Source: Paraferrimonas sp. SM1919 (GTDB lineage Bacteria > Pseudomonadota > Gammaproteobacteria > Enterobacterales > Shewanellaceae). Taken from it: a stretch of 64,000 nt of DNA. This document shows, in pieces, positions 8,874-18,834 of the stretch. Location of the stretch: assembly GCF_010993985.1 (NCBI RefSeq), contig NZ_WINH01000017.1, positions 1 through 64,000 on the forward strand, given 5' to 3'. Under the pieces are notes generated by a model. The model ran no database searches and was not told the DNA's origin. It worked only from the letters and a program-made list of their open reading frames with translations. The position numbers were made by a program, and so were the translations under genes. How positions within the stretch are numbered: position 1 is the first letter of the stretch; each line of letters opens with the position of its first letter.

Positions 8874-9418
8874 GAATTCAACTCCATCATTCTTTCAAAT
8901 TTGTTCCAATCAAATGCTTTACCTGGATCTGTTTTTCGATTAGGTGCGATATGGCTATGACCTGTAAAATCAGTAATGGTTGGGAATGTTTTACGCAGCC
9001 AGTCACAGATTTTTATTAATACTTCATATTGTACTTCTTCATAGGGAATCTCATCAGTCCCTTCAAGTTCAATACCAATAGAAAAGTCATTACAGTTATC
9101 TCTTCCTTGCCACCGTGAGACTCCAGCATGCCATGCTCTTTTGCTAAAAGGCACATATTGAATGACACTACCATCTCTTCTAATAAATATATGAGCAGAT
9201 ACCTCAACGCCTTGCAGCTCCTGTAGCTGTTGAGGTAGATGTTCATCCCAGCAGCCTAAAAAAAGCTGGTCAACATAGTCGCCACTGAAACAACCCGCAG
9301 GTAACGAAATATTATGGATCACTACCAGTTCAATTGGACAAGCTTGAGGGCGATCATTGAAAAAAGGAGAAACTCTATATTGGCACCAAGACTGGGGTAA
9401 AAAATCAGTCATATTCAT
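8870..9418 (-). CDS. ampD: 1,6-anhydro-N-acetylmuramoyl-L-alanine amidase
   Basis: This cytoplasmic zinc amidase cleaves the peptide from anhydromuropeptides during cell-wall recycling. Its 182 residues are one amidase_2 domain. Zinc ligands match the E. coli enzyme in position: H35 (VVIHNIS), H154 (GHSHIAP) and D164 (KTDPG), with the catalytic-site K162. There is no signal peptide, as expected of the cytoplasmic AmpD. Start could be Met1 or Met3. Loss of this enzyme in relatives raises anhydromuropeptide and induces AmpR-controlled genes. It is divergent from nadC across a 196-bp spacer. Confidence 0.95.
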   Translation of the reverse strand: MNMTDFLPQSWCQYRVSPFFNDRPQACPIELVVIHNISLPAGCFSGDYVDQLFLGCWDEHLPQQLQELQGVEVSAHIFIRRDGSVIQYVPFSKRAWHAGVSRWQGRDNCNDFSIGIELEGTDEIPYEEVQYEVLIKICDWLRKTFPTITDFTGHSHIAPNRKTDPGKAFDWNKFERMMELNS

Positions 9419-9602
9419 TCAATACCTTAAAAATAGATCTTACTGTAACTTTAACAAGCAAACGTTACAGGCGACACTAATATTTGATTCAATGGATAAT
9501 TATTTAAATATTTACAAACTAATTATGTGATAGCTCGACTCTTTAAAAGCTGCACATACTCCATAAAAAAGCTAGAATATAGTCCATAAACACTTCGGTT
9601 AA

Positions 9603-10469
<867 letters not shown>

Positions 10470-10490
10470 ACAAAGCGGCCTCATTGCAGT

Positions 10491-10523
10491 AATAAAAAAG
10501 CACCATTTAGGTGCTTTTTTATT
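10491..10523 (+). terminator. nadC terminator
   Basis: AATAAAAAAGCACC / GGTGCTTTTTTATT with a 5-nt loop lies 22 bp after the nadC stop and is followed by T-rich sequence. The A and T tracts allow it to act in both directions. Confidence 0.92.
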
Positions 10524-10551
10524 ACACAATTTTATCGTTTCTGAACTACTG

Positions 10552-10604
10552 TTAGAGGTGGCATGAGGTAAAGGTATAATCGCTTTTAATTTAAACTTGG
10601 AGGT
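10552..10604 (+). promoter_or_regulatory. pilA promoter candidate and strong ribosome site
   Basis: A perfect -10 TATAAT (10575-10580) has a weak -35 TTAGAG (10552-10557) at 17 bp. A near-consensus Shine-Dalgarno GGAGGT (10599-10604) sits 5 nt before the pilA ATG, fitting high expression of the major pilin. I looked for a sigma-54 site, as used by some pilA genes, and found no convincing GG-N10-GC pair. Confidence 0.5.
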
Positions 10605-10609
10605 ATGCC

Positions 10610-11026
10610 ATGAAATCTAATCAAAAAGGGTTCACACTGATTGAACTACTCATCGTGGTGGCGATTGTCGGTATTCTAGCTGCAGTCGCAGTTCCACAAT
10701 ATCAAAGTTACATTGCAAAATCCGAAGTAGCTGGGGCATTGCAATCTATTAACCCTATCAAAGGTGCGGTAGATAACTATATGTATACCAATCCTTCTTT
10801 TCCAACGGTTTTGACCACTGTTGGTGTTGAAACTCAACCAACAAATGGTGTTATTACTCTAGGTACTAATACCATTGTATTCACATTTAACGCTACTGGC
10901 ACGAGTGCCGACGTGAATAGTAAAACCATCACCTTGACACGCGCCAGCGCCCAAAACTGGACCTGTACCTCGAGTATTGGGGGGGACTTTCTCCCGAATA
11001 GCTGCTCTTCCACTGCAACACCATAA
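10610..11026 (+). CDS. pilA: Type IV major pilin
   Basis: This is the subunit of the type IV pilus fibre. It is 138 residues with a short type III leader (MKSNQKG) and cleavage predicted between G7 and F8 of KGFTLIELLIVVAIVGIL. The conserved Glu at mature position 5 is present. A long hydrophobic N-terminal helix follows. Two cysteines near the end (WTCTSSI... and NSCSS) would form the disulfide loop of type IVa pilins. It precedes pilB, pilC and pilD, the motor, platform and processing peptidase. The hairpin after it probably keeps pilin mRNA more abundant than the downstream genes. Confidence 0.93.
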   Translation: MKSNQKGFTLIELLIVVAIVGILAAVAVPQYQSYIAKSEVAGALQSINPIKGAVDNYMYTNPSFPTVLTTVGVETQPTNGVITLGTNTIVFTFNATGTSADVNSKTITLTRASAQNWTCTSSIGGDFLPNSCSSTATP

Positions 11027-11032
11027 CAGCAC

Positions 11033-11052
11033 GAGCGGGCTGATGCCCGCTC
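11033..11052 (+). repeat. Stem-loop between pilA and pilB
   Basis: GAGCGGGC-TGAT-GCCCGCTC forms a perfect 8-bp GC-rich stem with a 4-nt loop. No T run follows; the next bases are AACTCTCCT, directly before the pilB ATG at 11062. It is likely an mRNA processing or stabilising element, or a partial attenuator, rather than a full terminator. Confidence 0.65.
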
Positions 11053-11061
11053 AACTCTCCT

Positions 11062-12750
11062 ATGGACTTACTTGGTGCAGCAAAGTTATTAGCAAAGAGT
11101 GGCAAATCTGAAGATGCCATAGGCAAAGTGCAACGACAAGCCAACCTTAATCAAGCGAGTTTCTTTCATCAGGCCATCGAAGATTCATTAGTCAGCGCTG
11201 AAGAACTTTGCGATATTTGTGCCACAGAATTTGGCTTACCTATTGTCGATATTAGTCAATTTAACTTAAACAGTATTGATGATGAACTGCTTAATTACTT
11301 CTTGATAGAAAAACACCACTGCCTTCCACTGCTCAAAAAAAGAGATCGTGTTTATATCGCAACTTTTGACCCTACCAATAGTTCCGCAGCAGAAGATTTT
11401 AGATTTACCTTTGGACTCCATATACAGTTTATTCTTGCCAATAAAAACAAACTCGATGCGGTCATTGAAAAGGTGTTACACAATGATCAGTTGCAATTCG
11501 ACCTCAGCTCTTTCGACGCTGAAGAGTTTGCTAACATCGAGGTTGCCGATACTCAAGCAACAGATGATGAAGAGCCTGAACAAGATGATGCTCCTATCGT
11601 CATTTATATTAATAAAATTTTAATTGATGCGATCAACAAAGGTGCCTCTGATTTACATTTTGAACCCTATGAACATAATTATAGAATCCGCTTTCGGATT
11701 GATGGGGTCCTAAAAACCATTGCTGAACCGCCGATAAGTCTGGCCAATAGAATCTCTGCTCGGTTAAAAGTAATGTCTAAACTTGATATCGCCGAAAGAA
11801 GGCTCCCTCAGGACGGCAGAATAAAGCTCAAGATATCTAAAAATAGGGCAATTGATTTTAGGGTCAGCACTCTCCCAACCCTTTGGGGGGAGAAAATTGT
11901 CATGCGTATTCTTGATTCAAGTACTGCAATGTTGGGCATTGATAAATTAGGATATGAGAAAGAGCAGCAAATACTTTATGAGCAGGCTTTAAGCCAACCT
12001 CAAGGCATGATACTAGTCACTGGGCCAACAGGGTCCGGCAAGACAGTGTCGTTATACACTGGGCTTAATATTTTAAACACTGAAAGCAGAAATATTTCTA
12101 CTGCAGAGGATCCGGTAGAAATCAATTTGGCTGGAATTAATCAAGTCCATATCAATACCAAAACAGGATTAACTTTTGCCAATGTTTTACGCTCTTTCTT
12201 AAGGCAAGATCCCGATGTGGTAATGGTAGGGGAAATACGTGATCTTGAAACCGCCGAAATTGCAATAAAGGCATCTCAAACAGGTCATTTGGTATTGTCA
12301 ACGCTACATACAAATTCTGCGGCAGAGACATTGACTCGATTATTAAATATGGGTGTTCCAAGCTATAACATCTCTAGTTCTATCAGCCTGATCATCGCCC
12401 AAAGGCTGTTAAGAAAACTCTGTCCTGATTGTAAGATACCCGAGATATTGCCGACCCAACAGTTGAAAGCCCAAGGTTTTACTGATGAAGACCTGCAATC
12501 AGGTTTGCAGATTTATCAAGCTAATGGGTGTGATAAATGTAGTGAAGGCTATAAGGGACGTATAGGTATTTATGAGGTTTTGCCGATGACTAATGATATT
12601 GCCAAAATTATCATGGCAGGAGGAGGCGCGCTTGAGATCTCGGCACAAATGAAAAAGGACAACATTCCTAGTTTACGCCGTAGCGCTTTACTCAAGGTTA
12701 GCTCAGGAGTGTCATCATTGAGCGAAGCAAACCGCATCACCAGCCAGTAA
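11062..12750 (+). CDS. pilB: Type IV pilus extension ATPase
   Basis: This cytoplasmic hexameric ATPase powers pilus assembly. It has 562 residues. The N-terminal GspE/MshE-like domain (about 1-150) precedes the secretion ATPase core with Walker A GPTGSGKT (about 322-329), Asp box and Walker B region VMVGEIRD. A tetracysteine zinc element (CPDC ... CDKC) lies near 455-495. No good Shine-Dalgarno precedes its ATG: the region before it is occupied by a hairpin 9 nt upstream, so translation may be weak or coupled to pilA. Confidence 0.96.
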   Translation: MDLLGAAKLLAKSGKSEDAIGKVQRQANLNQASFFHQAIEDSLVSAEELCDICATEFGLPIVDISQFNLNSIDDELLNYFLIEKHHCLPLLKKRDRVYIATFDPTNSSAAEDFRFTFGLHIQFILANKNKLDAVIEKVLHNDQLQFDLSSFDAEEFANIEVADTQATDDEEPEQDDAPIVIYINKILIDAINKGASDLHFEPYEHNYRIRFRIDGVLKTIAEPPISLANRISARLKVMSKLDIAERRLPQDGRIKLKISKNRAIDFRVSTLPTLWGEKIVMRILDSSTAMLGIDKLGYEKEQQILYEQALSQPQGMILVTGPTGSGKTVSLYTGLNILNTESRNISTAEDPVEINLAGINQVHINTKTGLTFANVLRSFLRQDPDVVMVGEIRDLETAEIAIKASQTGHLVLSTLHTNSAAETLTRLLNMGVPSYNISSSISLIIAQRLLRKLCPDCKIPEILPTQQLKAQGFTDEDLQSGLQIYQANGCDKCSEGYKGRIGIYEVLPMTNDIAKIIMAGGGALEISAQMKKDNIPSLRRSALLKVSSGVSSLSEANRITSQ

Positions 12751-12754
12751 CGCT

Positions 12755-13978
12755 ATGCTAAAGACTCCTAACAAACTCCGGGTATTCAAATACAAAGCCA
12801 TTAACAAAGGGGGCGATAAAGTTTCAGGTAAAATCCGTGCGACAAATCTAAAAGAAGCGAAAAATAAATTAAAAGCAAAATTTTACCGAGTGCAATCTAT
12901 AAAAGTCCAAAGCACACTAATCAGTGCTTTTAATGAAAGTAAAATTACCGCCTTAGAAATGGCCATGTTGACACGTCAGATAGCTACCATGTTAAATGCT
13001 GGGGTGCCCTTTATAGATGCTGTCGAATTATTATCTCAAGGCCATGAAAAGAATAGGATGAGGGAGTTATTACAAATCATTTTAACAGAGGTGTCATCAG
13101 GCAGCCCAATAGCCCAAGCACTCAAATCCCATCCTAAATATTTTGACAACCTCTATATCGACCTAGTCGATGCCGGGGAAAACTCTGGTGCTTTAGATAC
13201 GGTTTTTGATCGAGTGGCCACTTACTTAGAAAAAGCAGAAGCGCTGAAATCTAAAATTAAAAAAGCAATGTTTTATCCTGCCGCCGTTACCATTGTTGCT
13301 GTGGTTGTCACCGCGACCTTATTAATTAAAGTAGTTCCTCAATTTGAATCTATTTTTAAGGGCTTTGATGCTGAACTTCCAGTATTCACACAATTTTTAA
13401 TTCACGCCTCAGATTTCATGATTGATTGGTGGTTTAGCGCTTTTATTAGCATTATTCTATTTTGGTTAACATTTAAATTCTGTTACCAAAAATCTGCCCA
13501 ACTCAGAGACAAACTTGACCATTTTGCATTAAAAACACCACTATTAGGAGAGATACTTCAAAAAGCGGCAATTGCTCGATTTAGCCGCACTCTAGCAACG
13601 ACTTTTGCAGCTGGCGTATCAATCATTGATGGCTTAGAGTCTGCTGCCAGAGCAAGTGGCAACGCTAAATATAGAGATGCCATTATTCGCGCCAAAAATC
13701 AGATAGTTACTGGTATGCAACTTAATATCGCGCTGTCCGAAGAACAGGTGCTACCGCCGATGGTAGTACAAATGATTCAAATTGGAGAAGAGGCTGGTGC
13801 ACTCGATGAAATGCTCAATAAAGTCGCCAATATTTATGAAATGCAAGTAGATGATGCTGTAGAGGGGCTTTCCAGCCTTATTGAGCCCATCATCATGGTT
13901 GTCATTGGTACAATCGTCGGAGGATTAATTATTGGAATGTACTTGCCAATATTCCAATTAGGCAGTGTAATTGGATAA
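12755..13978 (+). CDS. pilC: Type IV pilus inner-membrane platform protein
   Basis: This polytopic membrane protein of the GspF family sits under the growing fibre and couples PilB to pilin insertion. Its 407 residues contain two repeated T2SSF domains (about 73-195 and 275-397). Membrane segments lie near 175-197, 220-245 and 380-400. The first domain carries the typical LTRQIATMLNAGVPFIDAV, the second FSRTLATTFAAGVSIIDGL. It starts 4 bp after pilB stops. Confidence 0.96.
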   Translation: MLKTPNKLRVFKYKAINKGGDKVSGKIRATNLKEAKNKLKAKFYRVQSIKVQSTLISAFNESKITALEMAMLTRQIATMLNAGVPFIDAVELLSQGHEKNRMRELLQIILTEVSSGSPIAQALKSHPKYFDNLYIDLVDAGENSGALDTVFDRVATYLEKAEALKSKIKKAMFYPAAVTIVAVVVTATLLIKVVPQFESIFKGFDAELPVFTQFLIHASDFMIDWWFSAFISIILFWLTFKFCYQKSAQLRDKLDHFALKTPLLGEILQKAAIARFSRTLATTFAAGVSIIDGLESAARASGNAKYRDAIIRAKNQIVTGMQLNIALSEEQVLPPMVVQMIQIGEEAGALDEMLNKVANIYEMQVDDAVEGLSSLIEPIIMVVIGTIVGGLIIGMYLPIFQLGSVIG

Positions 13979-14001
13979 TCATTCTTACTAAGAAAATTTC
14001 C

Positions 14002-14832
14002 ATGAACGCACTTATAGAGTTATTTCAGCAATCTCTCTTTTTCTGGCTTTTTAGCTGCTTTGTTGTAGGTTTATGCGTCGGCAGTTTCATCAATGTTGTT
14101 TGTTGGCGACTTCCTATAATGATTGCGAATGAGACCAATGAAGATAAAGATAATTTTAACCTAAGTTGGCCAAACTCTTATTGTCCAAGCTGTAATACAG
14201 CTATTAAAGTCAGTGACAACATCCCTATCCTGTCTTACCTCTTACTGCAGGGAAAATGTCGTAGTTGCAATAGCCCAATCAGTCCACAATACCCCCTTAT
14301 CGAACTTGTTAGCGGCTGCATCCTAGTTGTAATTGGTTATTATTTTGGGGTCAGTTTGCCATTCCTTTTTTATAGCGCAGCAAGCTTAATTCTATTAGCC
14401 TTGGTGATTATCGATGTTAAGCATATGTTACTGCCAGATTTATTGAACTATTGTTTATTGTGGCTGGGGCTGTTGGCATCAGTCTGTGACGTTAGCATTG
14501 CTGCTGATGATGCTATAATCGGCGCGATCGCAGGCTATCTTAGCCTCTGGAGCCTATATTGGGCATTCAAATTAATTACCCATAAAGAAGGTCTTGGGTA
14601 TGGTGATTTTAAGCTTGTGGCAGCGATCGGAAGCTGGATAGGTTGGCAACTATTGCCCTTACTGCTTTTAATTGCTGCAGTATTGGGTCTTATTTATGCA
14701 GTTGCAATTGGTCGCCTAAAGCAAAGTCAACAGCCCATTGCATTTGGCCCTTTCATTGCTTTTGCAGGTTTGGCCTGCATATTTGCCGGTGATAAACTGT
14801 GGCAAAGCTACACTAATTTTATAATAGGTTAA
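14002..14832 (+). CDS. pilD: Prepilin peptidase / N-methyltransferase
   Basis: This inner-membrane aspartic protease cleaves the pilin leader and methylates the new N-terminus; in many bacteria it also serves type II secretion. It has 276 residues and about seven or eight membrane segments. The cytoplasmic zinc tetracysteine is present (C61, C64, C86, C89). The peptidase aspartates lie in IDVKHMLLPD (from D138) and in GYGDFK (D202). It is followed at 2 bp by coaE, which suggests the pilBCD-coaE-yacG genes share a transcript. Confidence 0.96.
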   Translation: MNALIELFQQSLFFWLFSCFVVGLCVGSFINVVCWRLPIMIANETNEDKDNFNLSWPNSYCPSCNTAIKVSDNIPILSYLLLQGKCRSCNSPISPQYPLIELVSGCILVVIGYYFGVSLPFLFYSAASLILLALVIIDVKHMLLPDLLNYCLLWLGLLASVCDVSIAADDAIIGAIAGYLSLWSLYWAFKLITHKEGLGYGDFKLVAAIGSWIGWQLLPLLLLIAAVLGLIYAVAIGRLKQSQQPIAFGPFIAFAGLACIFAGDKLWQSYTNFIIG

Positions 14833-14834
14833 TT

Positions 14835-15434
14835 ATGGATAAGTTATTCATTGGCCTGACTGGGGGAATCGGCAGTGGTAAAAGTACCGTTGCCCAATTA
14901 TTTAGGTCCCTTGGGGTGACCGTAATTGATGCCGACCAAGTCGCCAGAGAGGTGGTCGCCAAAGGCAGTCCTGGACTAAAAGCTATCGCTTCACATTTTG
15001 GGGAAGTCGTAATTAACAATGGGGAATTAGATCGTACTCGCCTCAGAGACATCATTTTCAATGATGCTCAACAAAGGACTTGGCTCAATAACCTATTACA
15101 TCCAATGATCCGACATAGTATGCTAGTACAAGCACAAGCCAGCAGTTCAAATTATGTTATTTTTGAAGTACCACTATTATTTGAAAATGGATTTAGCCAA
15201 ATAACCCAAATCAACATAGTGGTCGATTGCGATGAACAAACTCAATTACACAGGGCTACTTTAAGGGATGGCAGCACTGACGAGCAAATTCAAAAAATCA
15301 TCAATACTCAGATGCCAAGACAACAAAAATTAGAGTTAGCGGACGATGTTATTTACAATAACAAAGATCTACCACACTTAGAGCAACAGGTGTGGCAGCT
15401 ACATTCCAAATACATGCAATTAAGTCAAGCTTGA
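14835..15434 (+). CDS. coaE: Dephospho-CoA kinase
   Basis: This is the last enzyme of coenzyme A synthesis; it phosphorylates the 3'-hydroxyl of dephospho-CoA with ATP. Its 199 residues open with the P-loop GLTGGIGSGKST (about 7-18), followed by the DADQVAREVV segment and a VIFEVPLLFENG substrate-lid motif, all typical of CoaE. The position between pilD and yacG is conserved in Pseudomonas, Vibrio and Shewanella. Confidence 0.97.
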   Translation: MDKLFIGLTGGIGSGKSTVAQLFRSLGVTVIDADQVAREVVAKGSPGLKAIASHFGEVVINNGELDRTRLRDIIFNDAQQRTWLNNLLHPMIRHSMLVQAQASSSNYVIFEVPLLFENGFSQITQINIVVDCDEQTQLHRATLRDGSTDEQIQKIINTQMPRQQKLELADDVIYNNKDLPHLEQQVWQLHSKYMQLSQA

Positions 15435-15443
15435 GAACGAATT

Positions 15444-15656
15444 ATGTCATTAGAAGTAAAGTGCCCTACCTGCCAAGATCAAGTAAAATGGGGACCAGAA
15501 AGTCCATTTCGTCCTTTTTGTAGCGAACGCTGTCGCTTAATTGATCTAGGGGAATGGGCAGATGAAAGTCGAAAAATAAAAGGTAGCCCGTTAAATGAAG
15601 CACTACCTTTTGATGAGTTTGATTATCAAGAACCTGATTTTTTCAAACAAGACTGA
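15444..15656 (+). CDS. yacG: DNA gyrase inhibitor YacG (zinc-binding)
   Basis: This 70-residue protein carries the four zinc-binding cysteines of the family (C7, C10, C26, C30, in CPTC and CSERC) followed by [12 protein letters not shown]. coli YacG binds GyrB and inhibits gyrase. It is the last gene of the plus-strand run. Its 3' end overlaps the convergent mutT by 31 bp, so no terminator separates the two here. Confidence 0.95.
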   Translation: MSLEVKCPTCQDQVKWGPESPFRPFCSERCRLIDLGEWADESRKIKGSPLNEALPFDEFDYQEPDFFKQD

Positions 15657-16030
15657 AGCCAATCTACCATTGCCTGATTGGCCTCAGGCAATGGATAATC
15701 CTGCAACTGTGAAATCTTGACCCAGGTCGATTGCTGCCCTTCAGCACCCCTTGGTTCGCCACTAAAATTAGCGACTTCAAACACAAATAAACGCACACAC
15801 TTATCACCGTAATCATGTTCAATCAGGTCGACCTGTTGCGCGCTATTCACTTTAATATCCACTTCTTCAGCTAACTCTCTAGCTAAGCCTGCAATCGGTA
15901 ATTCCCCTTTTTCAATCTTGCCTCCAGGAAACTCCCATTTGTTTCCTTGATGCTGGTGCTCTTTTCTTCGAGTTAAAAACACCTGATCATTACGGGTAAT
16001 TAATCCCACAGCAACGTCAATATAGTTCAT
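15626..16030 (-). CDS. mutT: 8-oxo-dGTP diphosphatase (Nudix)
   Basis: The product hydrolyses 8-oxo-dGTP to prevent A-to-C transversions. I place the start at 16030 ([11 protein letters not shown], 134 residues). A GGGAG ribosome site lies just upstream, and the reading-frame extension to 16075 would run through a transcription terminator. The Nudix box (G37-I59) has the expected G-x5-E-x7-REL-x-EE core, but the penultimate glycine is aspartate (D58: EEVDI where E. coli has EEVGI). It follows secA, as in E. coli, but the hairpin between them suggests a separate promoter or read-through. Confidence 0.92.
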   Translation of the reverse strand: MNYIDVAVGLITRNDQVFLTRRKEHQHQGNKWEFPGGKIEKGELPIAGLARELAEEVDIKVNSAQQVDLIEHDYGDKCVRLFVFEVANFSGEPRGAEGQQSTWVKISQLQDYPLPEANQAMVDWLQSCLKKSGS

Positions 16031-16042
16031 CGTTTCTCCCAT

Positions 16043-16071
16043 AAAAAAAGCGGCCATAAGCCGCTTTTTAA
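16043..16071 (-). terminator. Bidirectional hairpin between secA and mutT
   Basis: AAAAAGCGGC / GCCGCTTTTT with a 5-nt loop lies 15 bp after the secA stop. A and T tracts flank both sides, so it can end secA transcription leftward. It occupies the would-be N-terminal extension of mutT, which argues for the later mutT start. Confidence 0.88.
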
Positions 16072-16085
16072 ACAAAGTAATTAAA

Positions 16086-18791
16086 TTAGTTTAATTTACC
16101 ATGGCACTGTTTATATTTTTTGCCTGAACCACATGGGCAAGGTTCATTTCTTCCTACTTTAGGCCCTTCGCGTACTGCTGTTCTATTTTCTATCTCATCA
16201 GTAAGCGCTTGCGACTGCTCATGTTGATACTGCTTAATGCGTTGTTCTTCAGCAGCTCGGCGTCTTGCTTCCATTTCTTCAACTTCAGATTCAGCTGAAA
16301 CTTGCACTTTAGATAATATCGCCACCACTTCATTTTTAAGGGCGTCAAGTAAGTTTTCAAACAGCTCAAATGACTCTCGCTTATACTCTTGCTTAGGGTT
16401 CTTTTGTGCATAACCACGTAGGTGAATACCCTGACGCAAATGGTCCATTGCAGCCAAATGCTCTTTCCATAGATTATCTAATGTGCGCAGCATTATCGCT
16501 TTTTCAAAATGACGCAACCCTTCTGCACCAACCATCTTTTCTTTAGCTTCGTATGCACTGAACCAAGCATCAATGATTCGCTCACGAAGCGTTTCTTCGT
16601 GAAGGTCATCTTCTTCATCTAGCCATTTAGCCAATGGTAAAACAAGATTGAAGTCTTGCTTTAGACGACTTTCTAAACCGGCTACATCCCACATTTCTTC
16701 TAGAGACTGTGGCGGAATATACTGTGCAAAAACATCTTCTATAACATCAATACTGATGCTCTTGATTGTTTCACTGATGTCAGCTTCTTCCATTAATTGA
16801 TTACGCTGTTCATAAATGATCGTACGCTGATCATTAGCCACATCATCGTATTCTAACAACTGCTTACGTATATCAAAGTTACGCTGTTCTACTTTACGCT
16901 GAGCATTTTCAATCGCCTTGGTTACCCATGGGTGCTCAATCGCTTCGCCCTCTTCCATGCCCAATCGTTTCATCATGTTAGTGACACGGTCAGAGGCGAA
17001 AATTCGCATTAGGGCATCTTCCATGGATAGATAAAAGCGTGAAGAACCTGCATCCCCCTGACGTCCAGCACGGCCACGTAATTGATTGTCAATACGGCGT
17101 GACTCATGACGCTCAGTGCCAATAATATGTAGGCCGCCAGCATCTAGAACTTGTTGGTGACGTAGCTGCCACTGCTGCTTAATCTTAGCTAAATTAGCCT
17201 CTGATTGATCTTTCGCTTGTGCTTGTTCAGCCAGCCAATTGCCCCCTAGGACAATATCGGTTCCACGACCGGCCATGTTAGTTGCAATGGTTACTGCACC
17301 AGGTAAGCCCGCATCAGCAATAATCTGTGCCTCTTTTTCATGGAACTTAGCATTGAGCACATTGTGCTTAATTTTGGCTTTACGAAGCAAGCTCGCCAGT
17401 AACTCAGACATTTCAATACTGATGGTGCCAACAAGCACTGGCTGGCCACGTTTTTGACAATCTACAATATCTTCGATGATGGCATTAAACTTTTCCATTG
17501 CCGTCAAATAAACAAGATCAGAACGGTCATCGCGGATCATTGGCTTGTTGGTAGGAATAACAACCGTATCCAAACCGTAAATATGTCTAAATTCGAATGC
17601 TTCAGTATCTGCAGTACCTGTCATACCGGCTAGATGATTATACATTCTGAAGTAATTTTGGAAGGTAATAGAAGCCAAAGTTTGGTTCTCATTTTGGATC
17701 TGAACCCCCTCTTTTGCTTCAACAGCTTGATGTAAACCTTCAGACCAACGACGGCCTTCCATCGTACGGCCAGTATGTTCATCAACAATGACGATAGTGC
17801 CATCTTGGACAATATAATCGACATCTTTTTCAAATAAACTATGTGCACGTAACGCAGCATTAACGTGATGCAATAGAGAAATATTATTCGCCGAATACAG
17901 TGACTCACCTGCTGGTAGTAAACCAATTTCAGCGAGCAGGAGCTCGACCTTCTCTTGACCACGTTCTGTTAGGTTGACCTGCTTACCTTTTTCATCAACA
18001 TGATAATCGCCTTCACCGATTTCTTCTTCGGTATCTTCTTTTTCTTGACGAATTAGCTTAGGGATGATGGCATTAATTCTAGTGTAGTTATCTGAAGAGT
18101 CTTCAGCGGCACCAGAGATAATTAGCGGTGTACGCGCTTCATCAATCAAGATAGAGTCTACTTCATCAATCAATGCGTAATTTAGAGGACGTTGAACACG
18201 CTCCTCAGCAGTAAAGGCCATGTTATCGCGTAGGTAGTCAAAACCAAACTCGTTATTGGTACCATAGGTAATATCGGCAGCGTAGGCTTGTTTTTTCTGC
18301 TGTTGCGTTAAACCATGAATATTGACTGCTACAGTAAGCCCAAGAAACTCAAACAAAGGACGGTTATTATCCGCATCACGCTGTGCAAGATAATCGTTGA
18401 CCGTGATGACGTGAACACCTTTACCAGTCAGGCCATGTAAATAGGCAGGAAGGGTAGCGGTTAATGTTTTACCCTCACCTGTACGCATTTCTGCGATTTT
18501 ATTATCATGTAAAACAATGCCACCAATGAGCTGGACATCGAAATGACGCATTCCGAAAACTCGCACACTAGCTTCACGAACAACCGCAAAGGCATCATCA
18601 AGAATATCTTCTAATGTTGCACCATCAGCAAGTTGTTGTTTGAATTCAGCGGTTTTAGCCTTAAGCTCGGCATCACTACATGCCTGGTACTTTTCTTCTA
18701 ACGCGTTAATTAGATCAATATTTTTTCTTAAACGCTTAATAGTACGATCGTTACTACTGCCAAAAATTTTTGTTAATAAATTACCAAACAT
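16086..18791 (-). CDS. secA: Preprotein translocase ATPase SecA
   Basis: SecA is the ATP-driven motor that pushes unfolded preproteins through SecYEG. It has 901 residues, the usual length for gammaproteobacteria. Walker A RTGEGKT is near 103-109 and the DEAD-like [14 protein letters not shown] near 205-219. The preprotein cross-linking region, helicase domain 2 ([12 protein letters not shown]) and helical scaffold follow. The C-terminal zinc/SecB-binding motif has C885, C887, C896 and H897. No secM-like gene lies upstream; an M23 peptidase does instead, which is the arrangement seen in Shewanella-type genomes. Confidence 0.98.
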   Translation of the reverse strand: MFGNLLTKIFGSSNDRTIKRLRKNIDLINALEEKYQACSDAELKAKTAEFKQQLADGATLEDILDDAFAVVREASVRVFGMRHFDVQLIGGIVLHDNKIAEMRTGEGKTLTATLPAYLHGLTGKGVHVITVNDYLAQRDADNNRPLFEFLGLTVAVNIHGLTQQQKKQAYAADITYGTNNEFGFDYLRDNMAFTAEERVQRPLNYALIDEVDSILIDEARTPLIISGAAEDSSDNYTRINAIIPKLIRQEKEDTEEEIGEGDYHVDEKGKQVNLTERGQEKVELLLAEIGLLPAGESLYSANNISLLHHVNAALRAHSLFEKDVDYIVQDGTIVIVDEHTGRTMEGRRWSEGLHQAVEAKEGVQIQNENQTLASITFQNYFRMYNHLAGMTGTADTEAFEFRHIYGLDTVVIPTNKPMIRDDRSDLVYLTAMEKFNAIIEDIVDCQKRGQPVLVGTISIEMSELLASLLRKAKIKHNVLNAKFHEKEAQIIADAGLPGAVTIATNMAGRGTDIVLGGNWLAEQAQAKDQSEANLAKIKQQWQLRHQQVLDAGGLHIIGTERHESRRIDNQLRGRAGRQGDAGSSRFYLSMEDALMRIFASDRVTNMMKRLGMEEGEAIEHPWVTKAIENAQRKVEQRNFDIRKQLLEYDDVANDQRTIIYEQRNQLMEEADISETIKSISIDVIEDVFAQYIPPQSLEEMWDVAGLESRLKQDFNLVLPLAKWLDEEDDLHEETLRERIIDAWFSAYEAKEKMVGAEGLRHFEKAIMLRTLDNLWKEHLAAMDHLRQGIHLRGYAQKNPKQEYKRESFELFENLLDALKNEVVAILSKVQVSAESEVEEMEARRRAAEEQRIKQYQHEQSQALTDEIENRTAVREGPKVGRNEPCPCGSGKKYKQCHGKLN

Positions 18792-18834
18792 CTGAATTCA
18801 CTTTATTAAATCATTATTTGCACTACAACTAATA

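Noticed and set aside
10555..10580. Possible sigma-54 promoter for pilA (TGGCAT near 10559)
   Set aside because: No GC doublet occurs at the needed 10-bp distance from the GG. A sigma-70-type TATAAT fits better.
16031..16075. N-terminal extension of mutT (MFKKRLMAAFFMGET)
   Set aside because: It would be translated through the secA terminator hairpin, and a good ribosome site lies before the later Met at 16030, which matches the family start.
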